Source of the DNA: Acidobacteriota bacterium
GTDB taxonomy: Bacteria; Acidobacteriota; Holophagae; Acanthopleuribacterales; Acanthopleuribacteraceae
Length of the DNA stretch: 64,000 nucleotides
Direction of reading: 5' to 3'
NCBI GenBank assembly: GCA_030066195.1
Contig: JASJCB010000005.1
Location: 62,001 to 126,000 of the forward strand
A program made the position numbers and the translations under genes. This document shows, in pieces, positions 17,718 to 27,031 of this stretch (its first letter is position 1; every line of letters begins with the position of its first letter). The notes beneath the pieces are model-generated. The model was not told the DNA's origin, made no database searches, and saw only the letters and a program-made list of their open reading frames with translations.

Positions 17718-20615
17718 CTACCGGGTTCCCAAGCCGCATACATAGGCCAGATCGGCGCGTAGACGGGTTTGCATGGAGGTCGGCAATTGATCGATCAGGT
17801 CCAATTGTGTTTGTATTTGCTCGTCGGGATACATCACGCGGAAGGTACTCTGCCAGGATTGTTCGACCCCGTTGACGTTTTGCACAACACGCAAGGTCAG
17901 GTCGCCTTGCGGTGCATCGGGCCATTCCTCGGGCCAGCCGACTCGCAGAAGATCCGGGTTTCCCTGGTGTTCGCGGTTCGCTTGAACCTCCATGGTTCGC
18001 CCGGGTCGCGGTCGCACCCACTCCAGCTTTACCGTGGTGTTTTCGGGATTGCCGAGCCATGCCGTCGTGGGACGTTTGGAAAACGTGAAGGACCCCGGCT
18101 CGGACAATTCGTCCCCCCGCGACGCCGGCGACAGCTGGGCGAAACCGGCAAAGCGTCGGCGCTTCAGCAGGGGCGCCAAACGGCTGAACAAGGCGCCGGC
18201 CATGGGCGTGACCTGATCGAAGAGCAACGGCTCGATGCGGCGGGAAACCGGACCTTTCAAAGTGTGTAATCGATTGCGATGGTCCAAAAGGGTGATGCTG
18301 GTTTCGGCCGGCAATTCGAGGCGGTGTTCCTCATTCAACAGCATACGAGGTTCGGCGATCATCCGGTCATGCCGGGTTTTAACCTCAACCCGTCCGCTTA
18401 CATTCAGAACCAATGCGGCAAACAAGCTGTTCCCAATTTCCAACGATGGTGATGCGGAGCCCGATAGGGCCGATTTCTGTTGCCGTTGTTTTCCGGTCCG
18501 CAATGCAGCGACTTCCTCGGACCAGGGCATGGGCAGGGAACCGACAATGGCTTCGTAACGGGTCATCGCCCCGTCCACGGCGACGGCATCTCCACTCTTA
18601 TGGGCTGTAAGCGCGGTCAGGGCCAGGGTTTCCGCTTCTCCCAACGGATCTGCCAACTGTATGTAGCGAGCGAGTGCTTGTTTCAGGTAGGCATCGGCAA
18701 GTTCCGGCTGGTTCGATTTCAGGTGAGCGCGACCAAGGTTCTTCAAGGCGCCGGGATGGTGCTTATCGTAGCGCAGCACCTCGTGAAATTGTCTTGACGC
18801 TCGGTCGAAACGACCTTCGGCCAGGAGTATTTTCCCCGCCTCGTGCAAGGCGTCCACGTGGCCGGGGTCCAGGTCGATCGCCTTTTTGAAGGCGTCAAGG
18901 GCTTGCCCGTTTTCCTTAAGTGCGATGTAGACGCGTCCCAGATTGTAGTGGAACCCGGGGTTTTCCGGGATCAGGTCAACGGCGCTCAGGGCGTCTTCCA
19001 AGGCGCTTTTGGGACGTCCCTGCGCCAGAAAGACCATGGCCAGGTTGCTGAAGGCCGGAGCAAAGCGGGAGTCCTGATCGCGTGCTTCGCGATAGTGTTT
19101 CCCGGCTTCCTTCAAATTACCCTCGCGCCAGGCCTTGTTACCTCGGTGGAAGGCATGTAAGGCCCGTGGTCTGGTGCGATACACGGGTTCGATCCAACGT
19201 CTTTCCCGCGCCAGTTTGCGGCTGAGCAGGGACATCAATTGAAACCGGGCGTCTTCCAAACGCGCCGTATCGTCGCCGGCTTCCGGAATGGAGATTTCGG
19301 GAACGGGAATCAACTTGCCGCTACGGTCGCGAATCGTCACAGCGAGTTTCAGGGCGTCATTTCGGTTCAGCGCCAGTTCGACGCTATAGTCGGGATCGTG
19401 CTCGGTGGCCATGATGCCGAAAGCGGGCAGGGTCGCGGCGGGAAGGAGCGCTTCTTCCCAAAGGTCCCGGTCAGACGTTCCGGCATCTATACGCACTTCT
19501 TCGAAATGGACGCGCACCGGCTCTCGACTTCGAAAGAACCAGAGTGCCGGAATCAATAATAAAGCAACGGCTATAGCGGCATAAATAGGGCGTTTTCGAA
19601 CGGGTTTGGAAACATGCCCGCCGGCATGCTTGGAGTAGAGACAGGGGGTAAAGACCTCGTCTTCTAACTCTTCCCGCTGAACGGACCGTCGACCGGCAAT
19701 TACGGCATGATCCATGGTGTTGCCGGCGGCAAGGCTGTCATAGAAACCCTTTGCGAAAGCTACGGCGGCATAATCACTGATGGGGCGACGCATGGCGGAG
19801 ACGGCCGGAATGCCTTCCCTGATCAGGGAGGCGGCAACGCCTTTCATGCCGTTGACATCTACCTGAGCATTGCCGCCGTGACAAGCGTTCAACACAAAAA
19901 GGGCCGGACGCCTGCTCTTTTCGAGGGCGCGTAACTCGGCCGCCAGATACGCGCCGCTGACGGGTAGGGCGTCACCGAATTCGTCCTTGAAAAACAAGAC
20001 GGGTTCGTCGGTCTCCGCATCCAGACCGCCATGGCCCATGAAGTGGACGACCTGATAGCCGTTTTCCAGGGAACTTCTCAAAGTTTCCGGGTCGGCTCCT
20101 TCCAAGAAGTCTACTTTTAGAAGGCGCCCCTTGGCTTGCCCGATGATGTCCAACTCTTTTTTTAAATCGAGCGCCTCGGTATCGTTGGTTTGGACGGCGA
20201 CCACCAGAACCCGAATGCGTACAACGGGAACCACTTCCAACGGAACGCCGCCTTTTACAGCCCTTACCACGGAGAAATCGGCGTCCAAGCCCAAGCAGGT
20301 TCGACCCGCCATGGCCTCCCAGGGAAGGTCGTGTAAGCGTTTCACCAGTGATACGGCCTCGGCCCCGGCGGCATCCGATTCGCCGCCGGGAAAGATGCGC
20401 AAACGCAACGGACGCGGCGCTCGGCTGAAGAGGTCCGCAATGTCACCGTTGAATATTTTCTTGAACAGCACTCTTCCCTGTTCATCCTCGGGGGCCTCGG
20501 CGTTCCAATCCCGCAAGTCAAGTATTCCGGAGGCTTCGCCGACGTTTTTGCCGCTTACCACGACCTCGCAACAGCCGGGACCGGTGGGTACCGGGAACAG
20601 TTCCAATGTCACCAT
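17718..20615 (-). CDS. CHAT protease-TM-TPR-FecR-like sensor protein
   Basis: 965 residues. An N-terminal CHAT (caspase-like, clan CD) domain spans residues about 1-330. Its catalytic pair is visible as His195 (HFMGHGG) and Cys245 (LNACHGG). One transmembrane helix (343-361), preceded by KPVRKRP, predicts a cytoplasmic protease and an extracytoplasmic rest. About five TPR units follow (485-665). A C-terminal segment (about 725-790, VSGRVEVKTRHD...) resembles a FecR domain. So a periplasmic sensor appears linked to a cytoplasmic protease. AAGGAGG precedes the ATG at 20615. It is divergent from the sigma-factor operon across 203 bases, suggesting joint control. Confidence 0.85.
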   Translation of the reverse strand: MVTLELFPVPTGPGCCEVVVSGKNVGEASGILDLRDWNAEAPEDEQGRVLFKKIFNGDIADLFSRAPRPLRLRIFPGGESDAAGAEAVSLVKRLHDLPWEAMAGRTCLGLDADFSVVRAVKGGVPLEVVPVVRIRVLVVAVQTNDTEALDLKKELDIIGQAKGRLLKVDFLEGADPETLRSSLENGYQVVHFMGHGGLDAETDEPVLFFKDEFGDALPVSGAYLAAELRALEKSRRPALFVLNACHGGNAQVDVNGMKGVAASLIREGIPAVSAMRRPISDYAAVAFAKGFYDSLAAGNTMDHAVIAGRRSVQREELEDEVFTPCLYSKHAGGHVSKPVRKRPIYAAIAVALLLIPALWFFRSREPVRVHFEEVRIDAGTSDRDLWEEALLPAATLPAFGIMATEHDPDYSVELALNRNDALKLAVTIRDRSGKLIPVPEISIPEAGDDTARLEDARFQLMSLLSRKLARERRWIEPVYRTRPRALHAFHRGNKAWREGNLKEAGKHYREARDQDSRFAPAFSNLAMVFLAQGRPKSALEDALSAVDLIPENPGFHYNLGRVYIALKENGQALDAFKKAIDLDPGHVDALHEAGKILLAEGRFDRASRQFHEVLRYDKHHPGALKNLGRAHLKSNQPELADAYLKQALARYIQLADPLGEAETLALTALTAHKSGDAVAVDGAMTRYEAIVGSLPMPWSEEVAALRTGKQRQQKSALSGSASPSLEIGNSLFAALVLNVSGRVEVKTRHDRMIAEPRMLLNEEHRLELPAETSITLLDHRNRLHTLKGPVSRRIEPLLFDQVTPMAGALFSRLAPLLKRRRFAGFAQLSPASRGDELSEPGSFTFSKRPTTAWLGNPENTTVKLEWVRPRPGRTMEVQANREHQGNPDLLRVGWPEEWPDAPQGDLTLRVVQNVNGVEQSWQSTFRVMYPDEQIQTQLDLIDQLPTSMQTRLRADLAYVCGLGTR

Positions 20616-20818
20616 GGGGTGCCTCCTTACTCAAGAAAGGTCTTTCCGAAAGCCAGGAAACCTTCCACGGCCGAAAAGGTTAGAAATACTTTGTTTGATT
20701 GTGATCGATCTACTGATTTCGGTTATTTTGAAAGCAAATTGTTAACTTTCCGGGCGATTTGGTTTCCCATATTAATGAGTCGCCGACTACGGCGCTTTGA
20801 ACGATTTGGAAGGTAACT

Positions 20819-21187
20819 ATGCGCGGCCTGGTTCTGCTAACCGCCTTATTGGTTTTCGATGCTTGCAGCACACGCAATAGATCCTATGCGGACATAGAGA
20901 GCCTGGCCGATGAATGTTCCACCCGAATTGTGAGCGATCGTTACATCGGCGGTCATCCTGTACAAGTAACCATCCGCGGTTATGCTTTCAATAGAGCCAC
21001 CGGTATCTACCGAATCGAAGCACGCCTCGGATGGACGAACCAAAAACAGAATTATTGGGTGGACGGGATCATGGTTGTGGGCCGTGACCCGTCCCACGAC
21101 AAATGGTTGGAGACGGACATGAGTGAAAATTTAAAAAATCGAATCGACTTGGAAAGCGATATCCCGATTCAGGAAAAGGAACCGTGA
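20819..21187 (+). CDS. Small secreted or lipoprotein-like protein
   Basis: 122 residues. A hydrophobic N-terminus (RGLVLLTALLVFDACS) ends in a cysteine that could be a lipidation site, though FDAC is a poor lipobox. The rest is polar with a beta-rich pattern (VQVTIRGYAFN, IYRIEARLGW). No family recognised. GGAAGG precedes the ATG at 20819. It is the first gene of the rightward sigma/anti-sigma/CHAT cluster and may be a secreted partner of those proteins, which is inferred from position only. Confidence 0.6.
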   Translation: MRGLVLLTALLVFDACSTRNRSYADIESLADECSTRIVSDRYIGGHPVQVTIRGYAFNRATGIYRIEARLGWTNQKQNYWVDGIMVVGRDPSHDKWLETDMSENLKNRIDLESDIPIQEKEP

Positions 21188-21219
21188 ACCTCGCGCGGGC
21201 GTAGGTGAATTATGCTAGT

Positions 21220-21765
21220 ATGGCCCCGTCAATACTCATAAGGGCGGCGCCGTCTGTGAAGGATGAAAAACAATTCGAAAACATTTATCGTCGCTTCTTT
21301 CTTCGTGTCTTCACGTTCTTTCGTAGGCGTGGATACTCGGAGGAGGATGGACGGGACCTGGCGCAGGACGTGTTTATGAGAGCCTTCACCAATTGGGATC
21401 AACATCGATCGGATGAGGCACTGCCGGGTTGGATCAAGTCCATTACCCTGAGTATATGGAAGAACAATGTACGTCACGAAATGGCAGGAAAGCGCAAAGC
21501 TGAAGAAGTAACCTTCAATGAACTGGCGTCACCTTACAAAACCAATGACGAAGAACCGCTCTTGAAAATGATCGACGAAGAAAACCGTCTCAGGGTCTAC
21601 CGCGAATTGAAGAAGCTACCCGCCCGGATGAAACAATGTGTTGTCTTTCGGTTGAAGGGGCGCTCTTATGAGGAGATCTCGATTCTCTTGAAGGTATCCA
21701 GAGACACCGTCAAATCGCAGTTAGGCCAGGCCAGACGTCGACTGAGCGAAAAACTGAGGCAGTGA
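21220..21765 (+). CDS. ECF-type RNA polymerase sigma factor
   Basis: About 181 residues. Region 2 is present (FENIYRRFFLRVFTFFRR, then EEDGRDLAQDVFMRAF) and region 4 has a helix-turn-helix (LPARMKQCVVFRLKGRSYEE, then VSRDTVKSQLGQARRRL). There is no sigma region 3, which fits the extracytoplasmic-function group. Three starts are possible: GTG 21205, ATG 21220 with AGGTGA 11 bases upstream, and GTG 21256 with AAGGG. I prefer the ATG. The anti-sigma-like gene follows after 19 bases. Together they should transduce an envelope signal; the target promoters are not identifiable here. Confidence 0.9.
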   Translation: MAPSILIRAAPSVKDEKQFENIYRRFFLRVFTFFRRRGYSEEDGRDLAQDVFMRAFTNWDQHRSDEALPGWIKSITLSIWKNNVRHEMAGKRKAEEVTFNELASPYKTNDEEPLLKMIDEENRLRVYRELKKLPARMKQCVVFRLKGRSYEEISILLKVSRDTVKSQLGQARRRLSEKLRQ

Positions 21766-21784
21766 AACATAGCGGAGTCCGCCG

Positions 21785-22522
21785 ATGAGAACTGAAAAAG
21801 ATCACCTACAAGCAGCATTGGAAGAGGCGATGCCCGTGGAAGAAGCATCCCTGTCTGCCGAGGTTTTGGCAGCCTATGAAGCGGGTGCCCTGCCGCCGGA
21901 TGAAATGGAACGGGTACGTGAGCAACTGTTGGTCAATGACGAAGCGGCCGAAGCTCTTCTGGATCTGCACGCGTTGGAAAACCCCGTTTCCGAGCCCGCC
22001 CAATCGGACCTTGTCGACCAATCCTGGCAGTCCTTTCAAAAACAAATCGAGGTAACAGGGGCATCGGCGCCTGACAATATGGTTCCCTTCAAAAAAGCCG
22101 CTCCCAAGCGTATAGATCCTTGGATGGGGTTTTCCGGTATCCTGGCCGCCGCCTGCGTCGTGCTTGCCGCCCTGGGGCTCTTTCAACACCGAAAGCTCTC
22201 GCTGTTGGAATCGCCTCAAGTGATTCATCGGGACCTTGTCTCCGATACCCCCCGTGAATGGGAACCGGTGGCGTTCGCATCCGAGGCGATTGTCCTCAGG
22301 ATCAATATCCCTTCCATGCATCACAATTACAAAGCCTATTATTTCCTCCTGTCGGACCCTGACGGCAATCTCCTGTTGCGTTCCGGGCGTCTGCGCCTGA
22401 TAGACGGGTATTTGACCTATCAACTCTTGCGCGGGCAGCTTCCTGAAAACCGGTCCTTTCGTTTGGAAATCGAGGGTGAAAGAGACGGCACGGTTTCGAA
22501 ACTGGGTAGCATTGTTTTCTGA
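21785..22522 (+). CDS. Membrane anti-sigma-like protein
   Basis: 245 residues. A cytoplasmic N-terminal helical part (LSAEVLAAYEAGALPPDE, then MERVREQL) resembles the first helices of anti-sigma domains but lacks the HxxxCxxC zinc motif. One transmembrane helix (about 113-133) follows, then a beta-rich extracytoplasmic domain (VLRINIPSMHHNYKAYYF). Position directly after the ECF sigma gene supports an anti-sigma role. The outer domain could be the part cleaved or bound when the signal arrives. The small gap to the sigma gene suggests one operon. The function is inferred from topology and context. Confidence 0.7.
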   Translation: MRTEKDHLQAALEEAMPVEEASLSAEVLAAYEAGALPPDEMERVREQLLVNDEAAEALLDLHALENPVSEPAQSDLVDQSWQSFQKQIEVTGASAPDNMVPFKKAAPKRIDPWMGFSGILAAACVVLAALGLFQHRKLSLLESPQVIHRDLVSDTPREWEPVAFASEAIVLRINIPSMHHNYKAYYFLLSDPDGNLLLRSGRLRLIDGYLTYQLLRGQLPENRSFRLEIEGERDGTVSKLGSIVF

Positions 22523-22581
22523 ATTGGTTTTTAATAGACCCTATAGAACCGGCCGATCACCATATGGAGACAGATGCCGTC

Positions 22582-25350
22582 ATGCGCTCCCTTTATCTCC
22601 CTTTCTTTGTGTCCGCAATGTGCCTGATCATGGCTGCCGGCTGCAGCCGGCCCGCCGATATCCGTGAATTGCCGCCCGGGGAAACCATGACGCGCAAAAC
22701 ACCCGGCGTTTCATTTCACACCTACCGCTTTACCGTCGGCGAGGAGACCTACCAGGAAATCGAGGCACGCCAAATGGGTTTGGACATTACCCTCAAGCTT
22801 ACCCGCCCCGACGATTCAACGCTCACCTGGGACACCATCGGCAAATACGGCCGGGAGCTGATATGTTTCCGTGCCCGGCAGAGCGGCATCTTTACACTGG
22901 AAATCAGTGCTTACGATCCCAATACCATGGGCTCCTACGAACTGGAGCGGCGTGTCAATGCTTCTCCCGGCTCGATTGAACGCCGACGGGCCCGGGCATT
23001 CGATACATGCTGGAAGGCCAAACAATTACATCGGCAAAGAGAACATGCCCCGGTCGCACTGGAGCTGGCCGATGAGGCGGCCGGGCTCTGGTCGGCCTTG
23101 GGAGAGCAAGACCAGGCAATCGTAGCGCTGTACTACAAAGCGACCGCATCGGGCATTTCCGGCCTGCCGTTGAAGAAAATCGAGACCTATGAAGAAGGTC
23201 TGGCCCTGGCGGCAGCATCCGATAACGGGCACCTGCAAGGCCAGTTTCATCAAAACCTGGGGACCGCTTACCAGAAGCTCGGCTTTTTCACCAAGGCCGT
23301 GAACCACTACCGGCAAGCCCTGAACTTTAGGGGCCGGGAAGACATAGCCCGGGCTAATACCCTGGAAAGTATGGGGTTGACCTATGCTCAGTTGGGCGAC
23401 AGCCGAACCGGTAAGAAATACCTGTTGGAAGCATTCGACATTTTTGAACGCACGAGGCGATTGGACAAAATACGACCCTTTGTATACAGCGAATTAGCCA
23501 AAATCTACCGCCGGGAGGGCAATTTCGAGGATGCCGACGAACTGCTGGAAAGAGCCTTCCGAATGAGCGGCGATCGGGCGGAAGATTTGATCGGCGTTTA
23601 CAAAGCGCTGGCCCGTTCGTTGGTAGAAACGGGTCAGGCCGCGCAAGCCCTGAAGCATTATCGAAAGGCCCTGTCCATGGTTCCCCAAGACCGACTGGAA
23701 AGTCGCATCTACCTTGAAACGGATATGGCGGAGGCTCTCATTGACCTGAACAGGGAAATCGAAGCCCGCGACCTCCTGGTAAAGCATCTGCCGTTTCACC
23801 TGAATCAGGGCAATGCACAGAATTTGCTGCATATTCAACACAACCTGTTGCGTATCTCCCAACGAATCGGCGGCAATAAGGAATTGGAAACGGCGATCAT
23901 GGGGCGGATGCGGGAGACGCTGAATGAAATTCGCATATCGAACCGGTCCAATGAGCTGTGGGACCGTTTCGCGGAACGGCGTTTCAATTACCAGGAGACT
24001 TTTCTGGGCCTTGTTCTGGAAACCGCAAAAGATCCGGCCGCGGAGGGTTTCAGTCAGGTTGAAAACAGCCGGGCGGCCATTTTGCGCGATGTTTATTCCC
24101 CTGATCGTGAAATCTTGGAACCGACTATGAAAACGGAGTTGGCCCGAAGAGAAGACCAAATTCTTGACCTGCGCTTCCAAAGCCTGTTTGCGCCCCGGGA
24201 CCAACAGGATGGATTGGACCGGCTGGCCCGCACCCTGGTACGCGGTTACACGGCTATGATGAGTTGGTCGGCCGACGGGGAGAGGGAGAACCCTTCCACA
24301 CCAACCGTTACGCTTCCCCAAGTACAGAAGATGCTGAAACCGGGCACATCGGCCCTGTATTTCGCGCTTTGCCACGAACTCATCTACCTCTGGCGCATTA
24401 CGGCGCGGGAAACCGTATTGGCAACTATAGAAAACCGCCGCCGGGTAGAGAGCGATGCGGAGGACTTTCTGAAAGCGCTGGCCGAGATCGACGAGCCCGG
24501 CAGAGAAAAACGGATCGAACGCCTGGGAGCCCGTTTGGGAAAAGAGTTGTTGGGAGATCTCCCGGAAGACACGGAACGTCTGATTATCATTCCCGACGGT
24601 GCGCTTCATTTCATTCCCTTCGGAGCCCTGCAAGTGCCCGGAGGTAAACGCTTGGGTCTTCAGTATGAGATCACCCTGCTCCCCTCATTTTCCGTGGGCG
24701 CCGCGCTGTATCGCCGCGCCGTCGAGCGCCCGGCCCCCGCGGGAGTCGCCCTCTTCGCTATTTCGGAATTCGCGGATATGCCCGACCTGCCCCATGCAGG
24801 GGAAGAGGCGGAGGAGATTCGCCGAATTGCGGGGAGAACGGGACATCGTCCGGTGTTCAGCAGAATCAACGACCAGGTCTCCAAGACGGCTTTACAGGAG
24901 CCGGTTGTTCAAAAGGCCGCGTATATCCACGTGGCGACCCATGGAGAAAACGGGACCGATGATCCTTTCGGCGCCACCCTTGTGTTCTCGTCGGAGAAAA
25001 AAAAGGACCGTTTCCTGAATGTCTCCGAAGTTGCGCGGTTTAAATTGAACGCGGACCTGGTTTGTTTGAGCGCCTGCCGAACCGCCTTGGGCCGCAACAC
25101 CAGGCTGCGAGGGATGATGGGTTTTTCCCAGGGGTTTTTCAAGGCGGGCGCCAACGGCGTATTGTCCAGTTTGTGGCAGGTCAGCGATAAAGCCACGCGC
25201 GAGTTGATGGTCAGCTTCTATCGCGCGCTTTTGGAAGACGACCTTTCACCACCGGCCGCCATGCTGCAGGCGCGAAGAGAAATGGTATCGCGCTCGGGTT
25301 ATGCCGATCCTTTTTATTGGGCGGGCTTTTCCTACAGCGGCGTTTGGTAA
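22582..25350 (+). CDS. Lipoprotein TPR-CHAT protease
   Basis: 922 residues from the ATG at 22582, chosen because GGAGA lies upstream and the result is a normal lipoprotein signal (lipobox AAGC, Cys21); an ATG at 22564 adds six acidic residues. An N-terminal beta-rich domain (FHTYRFTVGEETYQ) is followed by TPR-like repeats (about 200-420), a helical region and a C-terminal CHAT domain. Catalytic residues are His787 (VATHGE) and Cys832 (LSACRTALG). The end (DPFYWAGFSYSG) is typical of the family. Being lipid-anchored, the protease should sit on the membrane surface outside the cytoplasm, opposite the predicted cytoplasmic CHAT domain encoded at 17718. Confidence 0.85.
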   Translation: MRSLYLPFFVSAMCLIMAAGCSRPADIRELPPGETMTRKTPGVSFHTYRFTVGEETYQEIEARQMGLDITLKLTRPDDSTLTWDTIGKYGRELICFRARQSGIFTLEISAYDPNTMGSYELERRVNASPGSIERRRARAFDTCWKAKQLHRQREHAPVALELADEAAGLWSALGEQDQAIVALYYKATASGISGLPLKKIETYEEGLALAAASDNGHLQGQFHQNLGTAYQKLGFFTKAVNHYRQALNFRGREDIARANTLESMGLTYAQLGDSRTGKKYLLEAFDIFERTRRLDKIRPFVYSELAKIYRREGNFEDADELLERAFRMSGDRAEDLIGVYKALARSLVETGQAAQALKHYRKALSMVPQDRLESRIYLETDMAEALIDLNREIEARDLLVKHLPFHLNQGNAQNLLHIQHNLLRISQRIGGNKELETAIMGRMRETLNEIRISNRSNELWDRFAERRFNYQETFLGLVLETAKDPAAEGFSQVENSRAAILRDVYSPDREILEPTMKTELARREDQILDLRFQSLFAPRDQQDGLDRLARTLVRGYTAMMSWSADGERENPSTPTVTLPQVQKMLKPGTSALYFALCHELIYLWRITARETVLATIENRRRVESDAEDFLKALAEIDEPGREKRIERLGARLGKELLGDLPEDTERLIIIPDGALHFIPFGALQVPGGKRLGLQYEITLLPSFSVGAALYRRAVERPAPAGVALFAISEFADMPDLPHAGEEAEEIRRIAGRTGHRPVFSRINDQVSKTALQEPVVQKAAYIHVATHGENGTDDPFGATLVFSSEKKKDRFLNVSEVARFKLNADLVCLSACRTALGRNTRLRGMMGFSQGFFKAGANGVLSSLWQVSDKATRELMVSFYRALLEDDLSPPAAMLQARREMVSRSGYADPFYWAGFSYSGVW

Positions 25351-25464
25351 TTGTCGCCGGTTCAGGTCACAAAATATGATTTCTAACCCTTTTTGGGATG
25401 ATCGGTTTCCTTATGGGAGAATGCAGGACATTCAATCAATCATACTCACAAAAAGGAGTTTTCA

Positions 25465-25620
25465 ATGTGTGCTGACGAGAAATTCATAGGTGTAATCGAC
25501 GAGCAAACCGATGAAATCCCTCAATCCGAAAGCAAGGCCGACGCTGACGAAAAACCCGGTCAAAAACAAGTTGGTTTCGGTACCGGTGTGAACATACGCG
25601 GCTTCAAAATTCCTTCATAA
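25465..25620 (+). CDS. 51-residue peptide between two caspase-fold protease genes
   Basis: Starts MCADEKFIGVIDEQ and ends VNIRGFKIPS. The ribosome site is excellent (AAAAGGAG, 6 bases before the ATG at 25465), which argues for real translation. The first part is acidic, the middle is Lys/Glu/Asp-rich, and the tail is Gly-rich and neutral (GFGTGVNIRGFKIPS). There is no signal peptide or transmembrane segment. It follows the TPR-CHAT gene by 114 bases and is convergent with the C25-like peptidase gene, with a strong terminator between. It could be a protease substrate, propeptide or modified peptide; there is no direct evidence. Confidence 0.65.
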   Translation: MCADEKFIGVIDEQTDEIPQSESKADADEKPGQKQVGFGTGVNIRGFKIPS

Positions 25621-25672
25621 AGTAGGGCTGTTCAAGCATCGCCGAATCATTTATTTCAAGAATTGGAAAGAG

Positions 25673-25702
25673 GGGGCGCCATTTCGGCGCCCCTTGTTAT
25701 TT
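25673..25702. terminator. Bidirectional intrinsic terminator
   Basis: GGGGCGCC at 25673-25680 pairs with 25686-25693 around a 5-base loop and is followed by TTGTTATTT on the plus strand. It closes the sigma/CHAT/peptide cluster. The stop codon of the convergent peptidase gene (25697) lies within its tail, so it may serve both directions. Confidence 0.8.
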
Positions 25703-27031
25703 CGCGACCCGAACCGCGGGGTCACCCAGAATCATGTAACAGCGAGCGTCTTGTAATGACCGGTATTTAAAAACGGCCTCTTCCTTGGGACTGCCCCAAT
25801 CAATCCTCATGGTCGCCAGGGAAAAATAACGCCGGGAAAAGTGTTCCATGGCGTGGCCGATCGGAACGCCCTCGACCAGCTTGCTCAAGGTGCTCGCGAA
25901 ATGACTGACATGGTTGACCTTGCTTTGCCACAAAAAGGAGTACTCGAAGGCCTCGTCCAAATGACCTACCACGGCCGGGGCGCCGCGTGGATGACCCAAC
26001 ACGGTTTGAGCCAGGTTCGAAATAAAAGGTTCCTTCATGTGAACTTGCTTCGGCCGGCCTTGGGCATCCTTACCGAAATAGGGTTTTTGGGTGCCGGCAG
26101 TGAAACACGCAAAGTGGAAGTTGATCAGACCTGTCATATCGGCATCTTCCGATCGGTCTACTCCCAGAAAGCAGTCTTCCGGTCGGGCGGCCTGCCCCAC
26201 CTGCCAATCGGAACAAATCAGGCCGCCCATCAGAGCCCGCTTTTCCCGCTCTGTTTCTCCGGCTGCTACTCCGTGTGATGCCGTAAAAAGAAGCGCGGGA
26301 CCGCTGCTGTCGATGACCAGGTTTTTGAGTCGGTTGCTGGTAGCATCTTCATTTTGAATCGTTGCCAACTGCCAATCGGCTCTTGTTCGCCCGCGGTGTT
26401 TTTGGAGTCGTTTTTCCAACGGCGTCATCAGGTGTTCAATGCTCAATTGGGTCAGGGCATCGTTGTTATTGACGCCGAACAGGGCCAACTCGCGTTTTCG
26501 TAAGGCGGCTTCCTCGTGGCGCACGACATTTTTTGCATAACACGTGTAGCCCGAGATGTCGCGGAAACAAATCCTGCCCACCGCATATCCGGTTCCCAGA
26601 TCGGCTTGAAATGAGAACGGGATACTTGTGGGATCTCCAACAAGGAGCAGGTAATACGGCACCTGGTCAGGATCGGCTTCACTGAGAGGAGCATCATGTT
26701 CGTTCAGGAACTGTTCCGCGGTTTCGCCTCGATAAATATGAGTGAAGACCTTCCTGCCCATCTGCTCCTCACGCAGGCGCAACAGCGGGGAAAGATGATC
26801 GAGTAGTTCTTTGTCTTGCTCGTGAACGATCACGCCCCAGCCGGCTTCTTCCAGATTAAGGGGATCGATGCCCGCTACTACATCACGACTGAAATTGTCC
26901 GGCGCGGCTTCGGTTTCCGCGGTCGATGTTTCAAAGTATTCGTTCAGGCCCATGGGGGGACGCGCATAGCAGTCAAAGCTGTCCGATTCACCTAATCTTA
27001 CACCGCAAAAGAAAATTCTATCTGGTCTCAT
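25697..27031 (-). CDS. C25/gingipain-like caspase-fold peptidase
   Basis: 444 residues from the ATG at 27031, preceded by TGGAGG. The stretch PYYLLLVGDPTSIPF, then YAVGRICFRD, matches the core of peptidase family C25 (gingipain-like), a clan CD caspase fold. The catalytic dyad is visible as His253 (FTASHGVA) and Cys309 (NFHFACFTAG). There is no signal peptide and no gingipain adhesin or propeptide domain, so it is probably cytoplasmic. It is the third caspase-fold gene within 9.4 kb, convergent with the sigma/CHAT operon. A shared regulatory or defensive role is an inference. Confidence 0.75.
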   Translation of the reverse strand: MRPDRIFFCGVRLGESDSFDCYARPPMGLNEYFETSTAETEAAPDNFSRDVVAGIDPLNLEEAGWGVIVHEQDKELLDHLSPLLRLREEQMGRKVFTHIYRGETAEQFLNEHDAPLSEADPDQVPYYLLLVGDPTSIPFSFQADLGTGYAVGRICFRDISGYTCYAKNVVRHEEAALRKRELALFGVNNNDALTQLSIEHLMTPLEKRLQKHRGRTRADWQLATIQNEDATSNRLKNLVIDSSGPALLFTASHGVAAGETEREKRALMGGLICSDWQVGQAARPEDCFLGVDRSEDADMTGLINFHFACFTAGTQKPYFGKDAQGRPKQVHMKEPFISNLAQTVLGHPRGAPAVVGHLDEAFEYSFLWQSKVNHVSHFASTLSKLVEGVPIGHAMEHFSRRYFSLATMRIDWGSPKEEAVFKYRSLQDARCYMILGDPAVRVAK

